From the NCBI RefSeq assembly GCF_001494635.1, contig NZ_LOJF01000011.1, positions 186,001-250,000 on the forward strand: a stretch of DNA of 64,000 nucleotides, read 5' to 3'. This DNA is from Tractidigestivibacter scatoligenes (GTDB lineage Bacteria; Actinomycetota; Coriobacteriia; Coriobacteriales; Atopobiaceae). Every line of letters begins with the position of its first letter. Positions within the stretch are counted from its first letter, which is position 1. The notes under the pieces are model-generated. The model saw only the letters and a program-made list of their open reading frames with translations. It was not told the DNA's origin and did not search any database. A program made the translations under genes and the position numbers. This document shows positions 8,121 to 16,664 of this stretch, piece by piece.

Positions 8121-9845
8121 TTGTCGAAAAACATGGAGATCAAAAGACACGGATTCACCGACCAGGCAACGGACAATGACTCGCTGAATGCAAGCAGCTT
8201 CTGCTCGGGCATCGCAACCTTCATCGAGACGTGCGATACACCCATGACGATAGCCATTCAGGGCGGCTGGGGCTCCGGAAAGTCGACCGCACTGCAGCTC
8301 ATCCAGAAAGAGCTTAGCAACTACAACATCAGCAACCCTGACAATCAGATAGCCTACTCGACCTTTAACACTTGGCAATACTCCACGCTCAAGGCAGATG
8401 ATTCGTTGCCCGTATACCTGCTGGCAAATATGCTTCATTGCATTAGTAAGGCAGTAGGAGGCGAAGGGTCCGAGCGGGCACGGCATGCAATAGACTCGCT
8501 CCGTACCGCGCTGAGCAGAGCGGCAGGCATTTCCGCCGAGGTAACTCTTGGGTCAGATACTCTAGCCGAATTCCTCACCAAACTCCTTGCACCTCCAACC
8601 GGAGACGGCTCTGAGACGCTGCCTGCTGAAACGTTGAAAAACAACATCTCTGAACTCATTGATGACTGCGTGAACCCCACCGATAAGAAGGGAAGGCCCA
8701 AAAAGCAACACATTAGCCGAGTGATTCTCTTCATCGACGACCTTGACCGCCTGCGACCAGAAACCGCATTCGAACTTCTTGAGGCAATGAAGAACTTCCT
8801 GGACTGCAAGCACTGCGTCTTTGTCCTAGCTGTCGACCGCGATGTGGTCTACCAGGGTATCGAGAGCAAATACGGCAACAGCATCTCGCCGTTCAAGAAG
8901 CGCCAGTTCTTCGACAAAATCATCCAGCTACCGTTCAACCTCCCTACGGAGCAGTACAACGTGCCCCATTACGTCAAGACACTTCTCAACCAGAAGCTCC
9001 CAAAGTCCGAATCCGACAGCTATTCGGAGAGCTATGCAAATCTGGTTGCCACGATCCTTGGATCCAACAACCCCCGCACCATCAAGCGAGTCCTGAATGT
9101 TTGGGACCTCTACCAGCTCATTTATCCACAGTATGTTTTGGACGGAGATGACAGGCTGTTCCTATTTGCCACACTTCTCCTCAAGTATCGCGACGAGGCC
9201 AAAGGGCCGGATGAAAAAGACCGGAACACGTACAACGACCTAAGTGCGCATGCTCGAGAAGGAACCGATCCGTTAAAGGACTATCTCAATGAGGAGCTCG
9301 ATAAGAAAGACCGCGTCATAGATACCTTGATTAACGTGGTTGGCATGCGTGCTGCAGATGGTACCTACAACGAGGAACTTCTCGATAAGTTCACTGATTT
9401 TCTCAGTAGCATCTCTGCAATCTTCTCGCCAGAAGCTACTACTCCCCTTTCAAACCAGGAGCCAGAGCCAGGCGGCGTTCTCAACGAGCTCAGAAAACAT
9501 CTGAGGGAGAAGGATCTCAAAGAAGAGCACATGTCCTCAAAGGAGCGTTATGACTTCAGAAGCCGCGAGTCATCGCTCGTACTCTGCTCCCTTCGTGACA
9601 AAAGTAGCGGAATCTACGTTGTTTTCAAGTTTGATGCAAATCGAGCAACATCCAGCGTGCTTGATGATTTTAGACAACAATCCAAGAAGATTGCACAAGG
9701 ATGCTATCTCGACTGCAGAGAGGGACAAGGCTGGGCAACGCTCATCGGAATCACCAGAGACTTTAACGACGATTCCGTAAAAGCGGCAGAACAGTATATC
9801 GACAAGTTTGTCAGCTGGGCGGAGAGCAATAACCCCAGCGTCTAG
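8121..9845 (+). CDS. KAP-family P-loop NTPase
   Basis: Predicted STAND/KAP-type P-loop ATPase, 574 aa. Walker A GGWGSGKST is at about residues 48-56 and Walker B ILFIDDLDRLRP near 201-213, as in KAP domains. The C-terminal ~150 residues contain no domain I recognise. No membrane insertion inside the domain is obvious. Base composition is clearly lower in GC than both neighbours and codon use differs (many AAA, GAT, AGC), which points to horizontal acquisition. KAP proteins include the F-plasmid phage-exclusion protein PifA, so an immunity role is possible but unproven. Start: TTG at 8121 lies 10 nt after ggaaggga; ATG at 8133 is the alternative. Confidence 0.8.
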   Translation: MSKNMEIKRHGFTDQATDNDSLNASSFCSGIATFIETCDTPMTIAIQGGWGSGKSTALQLIQKELSNYNISNPDNQIAYSTFNTWQYSTLKADDSLPVYLLANMLHCISKAVGGEGSERARHAIDSLRTALSRAAGISAEVTLGSDTLAEFLTKLLAPPTGDGSETLPAETLKNNISELIDDCVNPTDKKGRPKKQHISRVILFIDDLDRLRPETAFELLEAMKNFLDCKHCVFVLAVDRDVVYQGIESKYGNSISPFKKRQFFDKIIQLPFNLPTEQYNVPHYVKTLLNQKLPKSESDSYSESYANLVATILGSNNPRTIKRVLNVWDLYQLIYPQYVLDGDDRLFLFATLLLKYRDEAKGPDEKDRNTYNDLSAHAREGTDPLKDYLNEELDKKDRVIDTLINVVGMRAADGTYNEELLDKFTDFLSSISAIFSPEATTPLSNQEPEPGGVLNELRKHLREKDLKEEHMSSKERYDFRSRESSLVLCSLRDKSSGIYVVFKFDANRATSSVLDDFRQQSKKIAQGCYLDCREGQGWATLIGITRDFNDDSVKAAEQYIDKFVSWAESNNPSV

Positions 9846-9931
9846 CCCACCGAAGTACTCAGGACACAAGCCCGACCCGTTGGTACGTGTACCCTGAGGA
9901 ATTACCAACCCAACCCATCGAGAGGAACCCC

Positions 9932-10810
9932 ATGCCGCGCGTCACTGCCCCCGTACCGCCACAGCCGCATTTTCCCAGCTACTACCTGCGCCCCACCGTT
10001 GCTCCGAGCGTGGCTCGCAAGGTACGTACTGCGGACGGGGCGCAGATTGCGGCGTTTGTGTATGGCGCGGACGGGGCTCGGCGAGAGAGCACGCATCCCG
10101 TTCTCTTTCTGCACGGCAACGGCGAGGAGCACGGAATCTTTGGCGTGCAGATAAACGGCCTGGTGGGCGACGGACGCTGCGCGATTGGCGTGGACTCCCG
10201 CGCGCAGGGTGCTTCGACGCGCGGGACCGCCCCGCTCACCTACGAGCTTATGGCGGCCGACGCGCTTGCCGTGCTCGACGCACTTGACGTGCCGCGCGCG
10301 CATGTTGTGGGCTTCTCGGACGGTGCGATAGAAGCGCTGCTCATGGCACGGGATTACCCCGAGCGCGTAGCCTCGGTCCTCTCGATGGGCGCGAACCTCT
10401 CACCTGAGGGCGTCCTTGCCGAAGACGACTGGGACATGGAAGGCACTGCCCAGCAGTGCGAGGCATGGGCCGCATGGCTAGAGCGTGGGCCCGAAGGCGT
10501 GGACCCCTCTATTGTGACGCCAAGCGCCAAGGAGGCGAGGGCGACGGCCGAGCTCATGCGCCTCATGCTGGATGAACCGCATATTCCTGCTGCGTCTCTT
10601 GGCGCAATACGCTGCCCCGTCACCGTAATGACCGGTGAGTTTGACTGCATCGACCCCGCCGAGACGCAGCGGATTGCCGATGCGATACCCGGTGCGCGCA
10701 AGGTGATGGTACCTGGCGCCGACCACGTGCTGCCCAAGTGTGCCCCCGATGACGTGAACCGCGAGCTCTTCTCGCTGCTTCGCCTAGTCGAATCGAACCC
10801 CTGTCGGTAG
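9932..10810 (+). CDS. Alpha/beta-fold hydrolase
   Basis: Predicted cytoplasmic serine hydrolase, 292 aa. The oxyanion region is FLHGNGEEHGIF, the nucleophile elbow GFSDGA, the acid is in GEFDCIDP and the catalytic His in GADHVLP, so the triad is complete. A lid-like insert spans roughly residues 155-215. The start at 9932 follows agaggaacccc; an earlier in-frame ATG at 9887 lacks a ribosome site. It is a single gene with no related neighbour, and the substrate cannot be inferred. Confidence 0.85.
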   Translation: MPRVTAPVPPQPHFPSYYLRPTVAPSVARKVRTADGAQIAAFVYGADGARRESTHPVLFLHGNGEEHGIFGVQINGLVGDGRCAIGVDSRAQGASTRGTAPLTYELMAADALAVLDALDVPRAHVVGFSDGAIEALLMARDYPERVASVLSMGANLSPEGVLAEDDWDMEGTAQQCEAWAAWLERGPEGVDPSIVTPSAKEARATAELMRLMLDEPHIPAASLGAIRCPVTVMTGEFDCIDPAETQRIADAIPGARKVMVPGADHVLPKCAPDDVNRELFSLLRLVESNPCR

Positions 10811-10880
10811 CGCCGCACTCGCACAATTTGCCCGGGGGCATCCCGCACGAAGTCTGGGCCTCATTCAGCACATAATGTAG

Positions 10881-11132
10881 ATGCACAAAAATGCTCTATC
10901 GGACGGCGAAAACGAAGCCGCTGCATAAAAGTGCGCTATCGGACAGTGCTCTCAAAGTGGCAGCATCAATAACGCAACTAATTTTGCATGATTATGCATA
11001 AAGTGAACATAAAATACATCTACATGTATACTTAGTTAAATGATTGATATTAGTTCTCTGGAGCCACTGTCCGATAGAGCGTTTTTGTGCACGGAAACGC
11101 CAAACGCCGTCCGATAGAGCGTTTTTGCGCAG
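10881..11132. repeat. Symmetric palindromic element built from four 22-bp motif copies
   Basis: The 443-bp gap between the hydrolase and metK holds four copies of a motif ending in ctatcggac: 10883-10904 and 10923-10944 in one orientation, 11069-11090 and 11109-11130 in the other. The copies within each arm are exactly 40 bp apart, so the arms (about 75 bp) form one large imperfect inverted repeat around an AT-rich centre of about 100 bp. No ORF is supported. It may be a MITE or a structured RNA. The rest of the gap holds only the metK terminator. Confidence 0.75.
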
Positions 11133-11194
11133 GGAAGCAACGAGCGCCGTGCGCCGAAGTCCCTTCCCACATCGATTCCCGGCGCTGCGCAACG

Positions 11195-11228
11195 CAAAAA
11201 GCCCCTCCGCCACGAGGGCGGAGGGGCC
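11195..11228 (-). terminator. Rho-independent terminator of metK
   Basis: A 10-bp perfect GC stem (cccctccgcc at 11202-11211 pairing with 11217-11226) with a 5-nt loop, followed on the minus strand by five T. It lies 26 bp past the metK stop. Confidence 0.88.
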
Positions 11229-11253
11229 AGGCAGGGCAGAACAATGGAATGGC

Positions 11254-12507
11254 TTACTCGGCAAGCTCCGCGATAGCGGCCTTGAGCTCGTCGACGCGGT
11301 TCGTGGCCTCCCAGGTGAAGTCGGGGTCCTTGCGGCCAAAGTGACCGTAGGCAGCAGTCTTCTGGAAGATCGGGCGACGAAGGTCGAGGTCGCGGATGAT
11401 GGCGCCAGGACGCAGGTCAAAGACCTTCTCGACGGCCTTCTCGATGAGCTCGTCGTCATACGCGCCGGTACCAAAGGTGTCGACCATGATGGACAGCGGG
11501 TGGGAGACGCCGATGGCGTAGGCCAGCTCGACCTCGCACTTGTGGGCAAGCCCTGCGGCAACCACGTTCTTGGCAACCCAGCGAGCGGCGTAAGCGGCCG
11601 AACGGTCGACCTTGGTGCAGTCCTTGCCGGAGAAACAGCCACCGCCATGACGGCCCATGCCACCGTAGGTGTCGACGATAATCTTGCGACCGGTGAGGCC
11701 GGTGTCGCCCATGGGGCCGCCTACCACAAAGCGGCCGGTGGGGTTCACGTAGATGTCGGCATCGCGCCACTTGATGCCAACCTCGTCCAGGACGGGGGCA
11801 ATCACGTGCTCGACCATGTCGTGCTCGATCTGGTCGTGCTCAGCCTTGGCATCGTGCTGCGTGGAGACCACGATGGCCGTAACCTCAACGGGCTTGTCGT
11901 CCTCGTAGCGCACGGTGACCTGGGTCTTGCCATCGGGACGCAGATAGTCGACCTCGCCGGACTTGCGGACGGCAGCCAGGCGCTCGGCCATGCGCTGCGC
12001 GAGGTAGATGGGCATGGGCATGAGCACGTCGGTCTCGTCAGAGGCATAACCGAACATCATGCCCTGGTCACCGGCGCCGATCTTGTCCAGCGGGTCGGTG
12101 TCGTCGGCGCGAGCGTAGGTGCCGTCTACGCCCTGCGCGATGTCGGGGCTCTGCTCGTGAATCATGTTGATGACGCCGCAGGTGTCGCAGTCAAAGCCGT
12201 ACTTGGCGCGGTCGTAGCCAATGCCGCGCACGGTCTCGCGCACGATCTTCTGCACGTCGACGTAGGCCTCGGTGCGGACCTCGCCCATCACCACAACGGT
12301 ACCGGTAGTGGTGAAGGTCTCCACGGCGCAGCGCACGTTGTCGACATTGGCGGGGTTGCCGTCGGCATCCACGTAGCCAGCGGCCTGGAGCTTGGCCTCC
12401 TTGGTGAGAATAGCGTCGACGATGGCGTCGGAGATCTGGTCGCACATCTTGTCGGGGTGGCCCTCGGTAACGCTCTCCGAGGTGAAGTAATAGTTCTTGT
12501 GGGCCAT
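11254..12507 (-). CDS. metK: S-adenosylmethionine synthase
   Basis: Makes S-adenosylmethionine from methionine and ATP in the cytoplasm. It is 417 aa with all three repeats of the family. The N-terminal [11 protein letters not shown] has the ATP-binding His; [12 protein letters not shown] is the methionine/ATP loop; [23 protein letters not shown] carries the P-loop-like region, with Cys replacing some usual Ala/Phe positions. The start at 12507 (MAHKNYYF) follows aaaggatatagga. A GC hairpin (12522-12541) sits just upstream of the ribosome site, but no SAM riboswitch consensus is recognisable in the 140-nt leader. Transcribed alone. Confidence 0.96.
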   Translation of the reverse strand: MAHKNYYFTSESVTEGHPDKMCDQISDAIVDAILTKEAKLQAAGYVDADGNPANVDNVRCAVETFTTTGTVVVMGEVRTEAYVDVQKIVRETVRGIGYDRAKYGFDCDTCGVINMIHEQSPDIAQGVDGTYARADDTDPLDKIGAGDQGMMFGYASDETDVLMPMPIYLAQRMAERLAAVRKSGEVDYLRPDGKTQVTVRYEDDKPVEVTAIVVSTQHDAKAEHDQIEHDMVEHVIAPVLDEVGIKWRDADIYVNPTGRFVVGGPMGDTGLTGRKIIVDTYGGMGRHGGGCFSGKDCTKVDRSAAYAARWVAKNVVAAGLAHKCEVELAYAIGVSHPLSIMVDTFGTGAYDDELIEKAVEKVFDLRPGAIIRDLDLRRPIFQKTAAYGHFGRKDPDFTWEATNRVDELKAAIAELAE

Positions 12508-12647
12508 TCCTATATCCTTTCCGCACGGGCGGGCCCGTGCCAACAGCGACCGCCGCGTCGGCGCTCGACTATGACTGAGAGGTGCAACGGCTCATCGCCT
12601 GGGCGAGAAGATCGCCCGCACAAGGGTAGCGCGCTGGCTGCGTCTCG

Positions 12648-13457
12648 TCACCCCTGTTCGGACAGCTGAGGCGCAGTCTTCTCGGACTCTTGCGCAGCCA
12701 ACGAGGAACCACATCCGGCAGCAGCGAGGGCCGTGTGGGCGGCCTCGGTGCCCATGCCGTTGAGCGCGATGTCGATGAGGGAACGGGCGAGCTTGTCGCC
12801 CGTGGGCGCGTCCTCGCCAAGGCTTGCCACCTCGAGGGCGGCAAAGATGAACGCGCCAGAGATGGTAACGGCACCAAGGCGGCTGTTCACGCCCTCGCGC
12901 ACCATGCCCTCGCCCTTGGCGCGGTCAAGCTGCGCACTGATGATAGAGATGATGCGCGCGAAGTGCGTCTCCATGGAGGGAAGCACGTTGTTGTTGGCGT
13001 CGATGACCTCGCGGGTCATGGCCAGCGCAAGCGGGCTTCCCACGCTCATGCGGCACGTGAGCTCGCGCGTGAGACTCACGAGCGCCTCGAGCGCAGAGGA
13101 GGCGCCGGCAACGGCACCCTCAACAGAGTCGACAAGCTCATCGATGGAGCGGTCAAAGATGGCCTCGACCAGCGCGTCCTTGTCCGCGAAGTAGTAATAG
13201 AGGGCGCCCTTGGACATCTTGCAGCGAGAGGAGACCTCGCTCATCTGGAAGTCAGTGTTACCGCGCTCGACCATGAGTGAGGTTGCGGCAGCCATGATGC
13301 GCTCGCGTGTTGCGGCGCTCTTGCGCGTCTTGGTGCTGCTGCGCAGCCTGGTGGTCTGTCGGGTCACTGTTTCCTCAAGCGACGTACGCGCCGCCCCACT
13401 TGCTTTCTTCAGGCTATTGGCCAGCTCAGACGTCATTTTCTCGTCAAGCAGACTCAT
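12648..13457 (-). CDS. TetR/AcrR-family transcriptional regulator
   Basis: DNA-binding repressor of 269 aa, longer than most TetR proteins because of a ~45-residue basic N-terminal extension. The helix-turn-helix lies near residues 50-100 (RERIMAAATSLMVERG, then CKMSKGALYYYFADKDAL). The C-terminal ligand domain is all-helical. It is transcribed away from the two YhgE/Pip genes, and the shared 231-bp gap contains ATCCC-N6-GGGAT at about 13568, a candidate operator. Control of the Pip pair is inferred from the arrangement. The exact start is unsure; 13436 is another Met without a better ribosome site. Confidence 0.85.
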   Translation of the reverse strand: MSLLDEKMTSELANSLKKASGAARTSLEETVTRQTTRLRSSTKTRKSAATRERIMAAATSLMVERGNTDFQMSEVSSRCKMSKGALYYYFADKDALVEAIFDRSIDELVDSVEGAVAGASSALEALVSLTRELTCRMSVGSPLALAMTREVIDANNNVLPSMETHFARIISIISAQLDRAKGEGMVREGVNSRLGAVTISGAFIFAALEVASLGEDAPTGDKLARSLIDIALNGMGTEAAHTALAAAGCGSSLAAQESEKTAPQLSEQG

Positions 13458-13688
13458 GCAGTTTGCGCCCCACTTCGCGCCTCGCAGACTCGTGTACGAC
13501 GACGAGATTCTACCATCTGGGTCAGGATTTTTGAGCAGTTTTCAAAAAAACTGCCTGTGAGGTCTAAAAATCCCTTCCACGGGATACCAACAGGTGTAGA
13601 AATATATGATTGAAGCCGAACGCATCTTTCCAAACGCGTGGGAGTAAAAACCTGCGCACCGAGAGGCCACAACCCACGGCGGAGGAGC

Positions 13689-16664
13689 ATGGGCAAAGTA
13701 ATTCGAATCTTCTGGCGCGACCTGAAGAGGATACTGCGCAATCCCGTGGCGGTTATCGTTACGCTGGGCGTCTGCGTTATTCCATCGCTCTACGCCTGGT
13801 TCAACATCATGGCCAACTGGGATCCCTACGAGAACACCCAAGACGTTCGCGTTGCCGTGGTGAACCTGGACGAAGGGGCCGATGCCGGCGGAGACTTGGG
13901 GTTCATTAATGCCGGCGACATGGTCGTTGAGGAGCTGGGCAAGAACACCCAGCTCAAGTGGGTCTTTCTCGACGAGGACACCGCACTCGAGGAGGTGCGC
14001 TCGGGTCGCTCGTACGCCGCCATTGTGATTCCTGCCGACTTCACGCAAGACCTCACCTCGGTCCTCACGGGAGACCTGGTCTCCCCCGACCTCACCTACT
14101 ACGTAAACGAGAAGGTCAACCCCATCGCTCCTAAGGTCACAGACACCGGTGCCTCCACCGTCGAGACCCAGATCAACGAGACATTCGTCTCGACCGTCTC
14201 GAACGTGGTGGTGGGCAAGCTCCAGGACCTCATCGTCTCTTCAAAGGGCGATGCCGACAGTGCCACCACGAGCATCGTGGGCCGCGTGCGGGGCGTGATG
14301 GGAACGGTGGACGACCTCTCCACGAGCATGTCCGATGCCCAGGACACCGTGGCAGCGGCCCGCCAGACCATCGAGGACGCAGAAGCCACCCTTGACGAGC
14401 TTGACCGCATTTCCACCAACGCAAGCGGAAGCCTCGCAGACGCGACGGGCGTCCTCTTCACCTCGCGCGACGACGCGACGTCGCTTGCGACCTCTGTTGC
14501 CAGCGCGGTGTCCGATGGCTCCACGCGTCTCTCGTCCATCTCGGGTACCACCAACCAGGCGATAGGACGCGTCTCCGGCAAGATTGGTCAGGCCCAGGGC
14601 ACAGCAGAGGGCGCGCTCGCAACTGCCCAGTCGCTCGTAAACCAGAACCGCCAGTTGGTGCAGGAGCTCCAGGGTCTCTCGTCCTCCATCCCCGAGTCTG
14701 TGCGCCCCTCCTTTGATGCTGCCGTGGCCAAGATCAGCGCACAGGTGGACAAGGAACAGGCAACCGTCGACGACCTCTCTCGCACGACGAGCGACATCGG
14801 CGCCACCAACGACGCCGTAGCCGGGCTCTCCTCGTCCGTGAACGACGCCATCCAGACCGGCACCACGTCGCTTTCGGGCGTCAACTCCTCGTTCAACCAG
14901 AACACGCTGCCGGAGCTCTATGGCGCGCTTGACAACTTCTCCGGCGCAGCGCAAAGCCTCTCGGGGTCCCTCGGTGGGCTCTCTCCCACCATCGCGCAGA
15001 CAAAGGCGGTGCTCGAGCAGCTCGACGACACGCTCGAGCAGACCTCGACCGCCCTCTCGGTCACCACCGAGTCCCTGAACGACATGTCCTCCACCCTCGA
15101 CAGCGTGGCCACGGACCTCTCGGCAATCCAGAGCTCTGAGGCCATGGACCGCGTGAACGAACTCCTCAACCTTGACGCCAACGGCATCGCATCGTTCATG
15201 TCCTCCCCCGTCCAGCTGGACGAGGAGGCGGTCTTCCCGGTTTCGAACTACGGCTCGGGCGTGGCGCCCTTCTACACCAACCTCGCTCTGTGGGTGGGCG
15301 GCTTTGTCCTCATCGCCATCTACAAGGCCGAGGTGGACGACGAGGGCATCGAGGGCGGGTTTGCACCCTGGCAGGGCTACTTTGGCCGCCTGCTGCTCTT
15401 CCTGCTGCTTGGCGTGCTTCAGGGCGTCATCTGCACGGTAGGCGACCTTGTGATTGGCATCCAGTGCCTCGACCCCAAGGCGTTCATCCTCGCGGGCGTG
15501 GTCCAGTCCTTTGTCTACGTGAACATCATCTTTGCCTTTGCCGTGGCGTTCAAGCACATTGGCAAGGCGCTCTGCGTCCTTCTCGTGATCTTGCAGATCC
15601 CGGGCTCCTCGGGCACCTACCCCATCGAGATGATGCCGGGCTTCTTCCGCGCGCTTAACCCGTGGCTGCCCTTCACCTACGGCATCCGCGCCATGCGCGA
15701 GACCATCGCCGGCTACTATGGCAACTACTTTGGCCAGAACATCTTCATGCTGCTGCTCTTTGTGATTCCGGCCCTGCTCATTGGCGTTGGCTGGCGGCGC
15801 CACCTCCTGAACATCAACTCGCTCTTCGACAAGAAGCTGGCCGAGACGGACCTCATGATCTGCGAGCGCGACGGCATCGAGGTCGAGCACTACCGGCTCT
15901 CCTCGCTCATCAAGGCCCTCATGCACAATGACGAGTACCGCGCGCAGATCGTGCAGCGGGCAGCAAGGTTCAACGCCGCCTACCCGCGCCTCATTAGGGT
16001 GGGCTTTGTGCTGCTGCTGGCGTTGCCGCTGGGTCTCTCGGTGGTCATGTTCTCCGTGAGCAACAAGCTCCCCTGGTTCATCGTGTGGATAGTCTGCCTG
16101 GTGCTTCTGTGCACGGCGCTCATCATCATCGAGTACTTCCACGAGTCGCTCAACCGCAAGACCGCCATGGTTGACCTCTCCAAGGACGAGATGTACCAGC
16201 TCCTTGGCGACCAGCTTGACCGCGAGTACTTCTCCTCGCCCATCGAGCGGCTACGCCAGCGCGTGAGCAACGTGGTTGCCGAGGCGCAGGCGAGAATGAC
16301 GTCGGACGCCACGCCTGACACCGATGCCAACGCCGCCGAGGATGCGGTCGGTGCCCAGACAACGCTCGTGTTGAGGCACCTCATCAACGAACGCGATGCC
16401 GAGCCCGAGGTGGAGGTGCCAACTATCGTGCGCGGCGGCATTGTGACAGCGCCCGCAGCCGAGGAGCCAGAGCCCGTCTCGGCAGAGGCGACCCCCGCCG
16501 ACGTTGACGCGCCAGAGGACCACAAGGCCAAGAAGGACCACCACGGCCACAAGAAGCACGACAAGGACAAGAAGCGCAAGAAAGACAAGAAGAAGGACCG
16601 CGACAAGAAGCGCAAGGACAAGGACCGCAAGCACAAGCACGGCAAGAGGGGAGACCGCGCATGA
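13689..16664 (+). CDS. YhgE/Pip-type membrane protein with long charged tail
   Basis: Large ABC-2-like membrane protein of the phage-infection-protein family, 991 aa. One N-terminal TM segment (VIVTLGVCVIPSLYAWFNI) is followed by the conserved NWDPYENT stretch and a ~450-residue extracellular domain rich in Ser/Thr and heptad-like helices. TM segments follow between residues 520 and 715 and near 775-820. The last ~50 residues are a cytoplasmic Lys/His/Asp-rich tail. The start at 13689 follows ggaggagc. It overlaps the next gene by 4 nt. Family members are phage receptors in lactococci and are linked to envelope export; the role here is unknown. Confidence 0.88.
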   Translation: MGKVIRIFWRDLKRILRNPVAVIVTLGVCVIPSLYAWFNIMANWDPYENTQDVRVAVVNLDEGADAGGDLGFINAGDMVVEELGKNTQLKWVFLDEDTALEEVRSGRSYAAIVIPADFTQDLTSVLTGDLVSPDLTYYVNEKVNPIAPKVTDTGASTVETQINETFVSTVSNVVVGKLQDLIVSSKGDADSATTSIVGRVRGVMGTVDDLSTSMSDAQDTVAAARQTIEDAEATLDELDRISTNASGSLADATGVLFTSRDDATSLATSVASAVSDGSTRLSSISGTTNQAIGRVSGKIGQAQGTAEGALATAQSLVNQNRQLVQELQGLSSSIPESVRPSFDAAVAKISAQVDKEQATVDDLSRTTSDIGATNDAVAGLSSSVNDAIQTGTTSLSGVNSSFNQNTLPELYGALDNFSGAAQSLSGSLGGLSPTIAQTKAVLEQLDDTLEQTSTALSVTTESLNDMSSTLDSVATDLSAIQSSEAMDRVNELLNLDANGIASFMSSPVQLDEEAVFPVSNYGSGVAPFYTNLALWVGGFVLIAIYKAEVDDEGIEGGFAPWQGYFGRLLLFLLLGVLQGVICTVGDLVIGIQCLDPKAFILAGVVQSFVYVNIIFAFAVAFKHIGKALCVLLVILQIPGSSGTYPIEMMPGFFRALNPWLPFTYGIRAMRETIAGYYGNYFGQNIFMLLLFVIPALLIGVGWRRHLLNINSLFDKKLAETDLMICERDGIEVEHYRLSSLIKALMHNDEYRAQIVQRAARFNAAYPRLIRVGFVLLLALPLGLSVVMFSVSNKLPWFIVWIVCLVLLCTALIIIEYFHESLNRKTAMVDLSKDEMYQLLGDQLDREYFSSPIERLRQRVSNVVAEAQARMTSDATPDTDANAAEDAVGAQTTLVLRHLINERDAEPEVEVPTIVRGGIVTAPAAEEPEPVSAEATPADVDAPEDHKAKKDHHGHKKHDKDKKRKKDKKKDRDKKRKDKDRKHKHGKRGDRA

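Noticed and set aside
12508-12647. Possible SAM riboswitch upstream of metK
   Set aside because: The leader has GC hairpins but none of the conserved SAM-I, SAM-II or SAM-IV core sequences that I could recognise.
14241-16142. Long open frame on the minus strand opposite the first YhgE/Pip gene
   Set aside because: It is a codon-bias shadow of a well-supported gene: no ribosome site and His/Glu/Val-rich translation without domain features.
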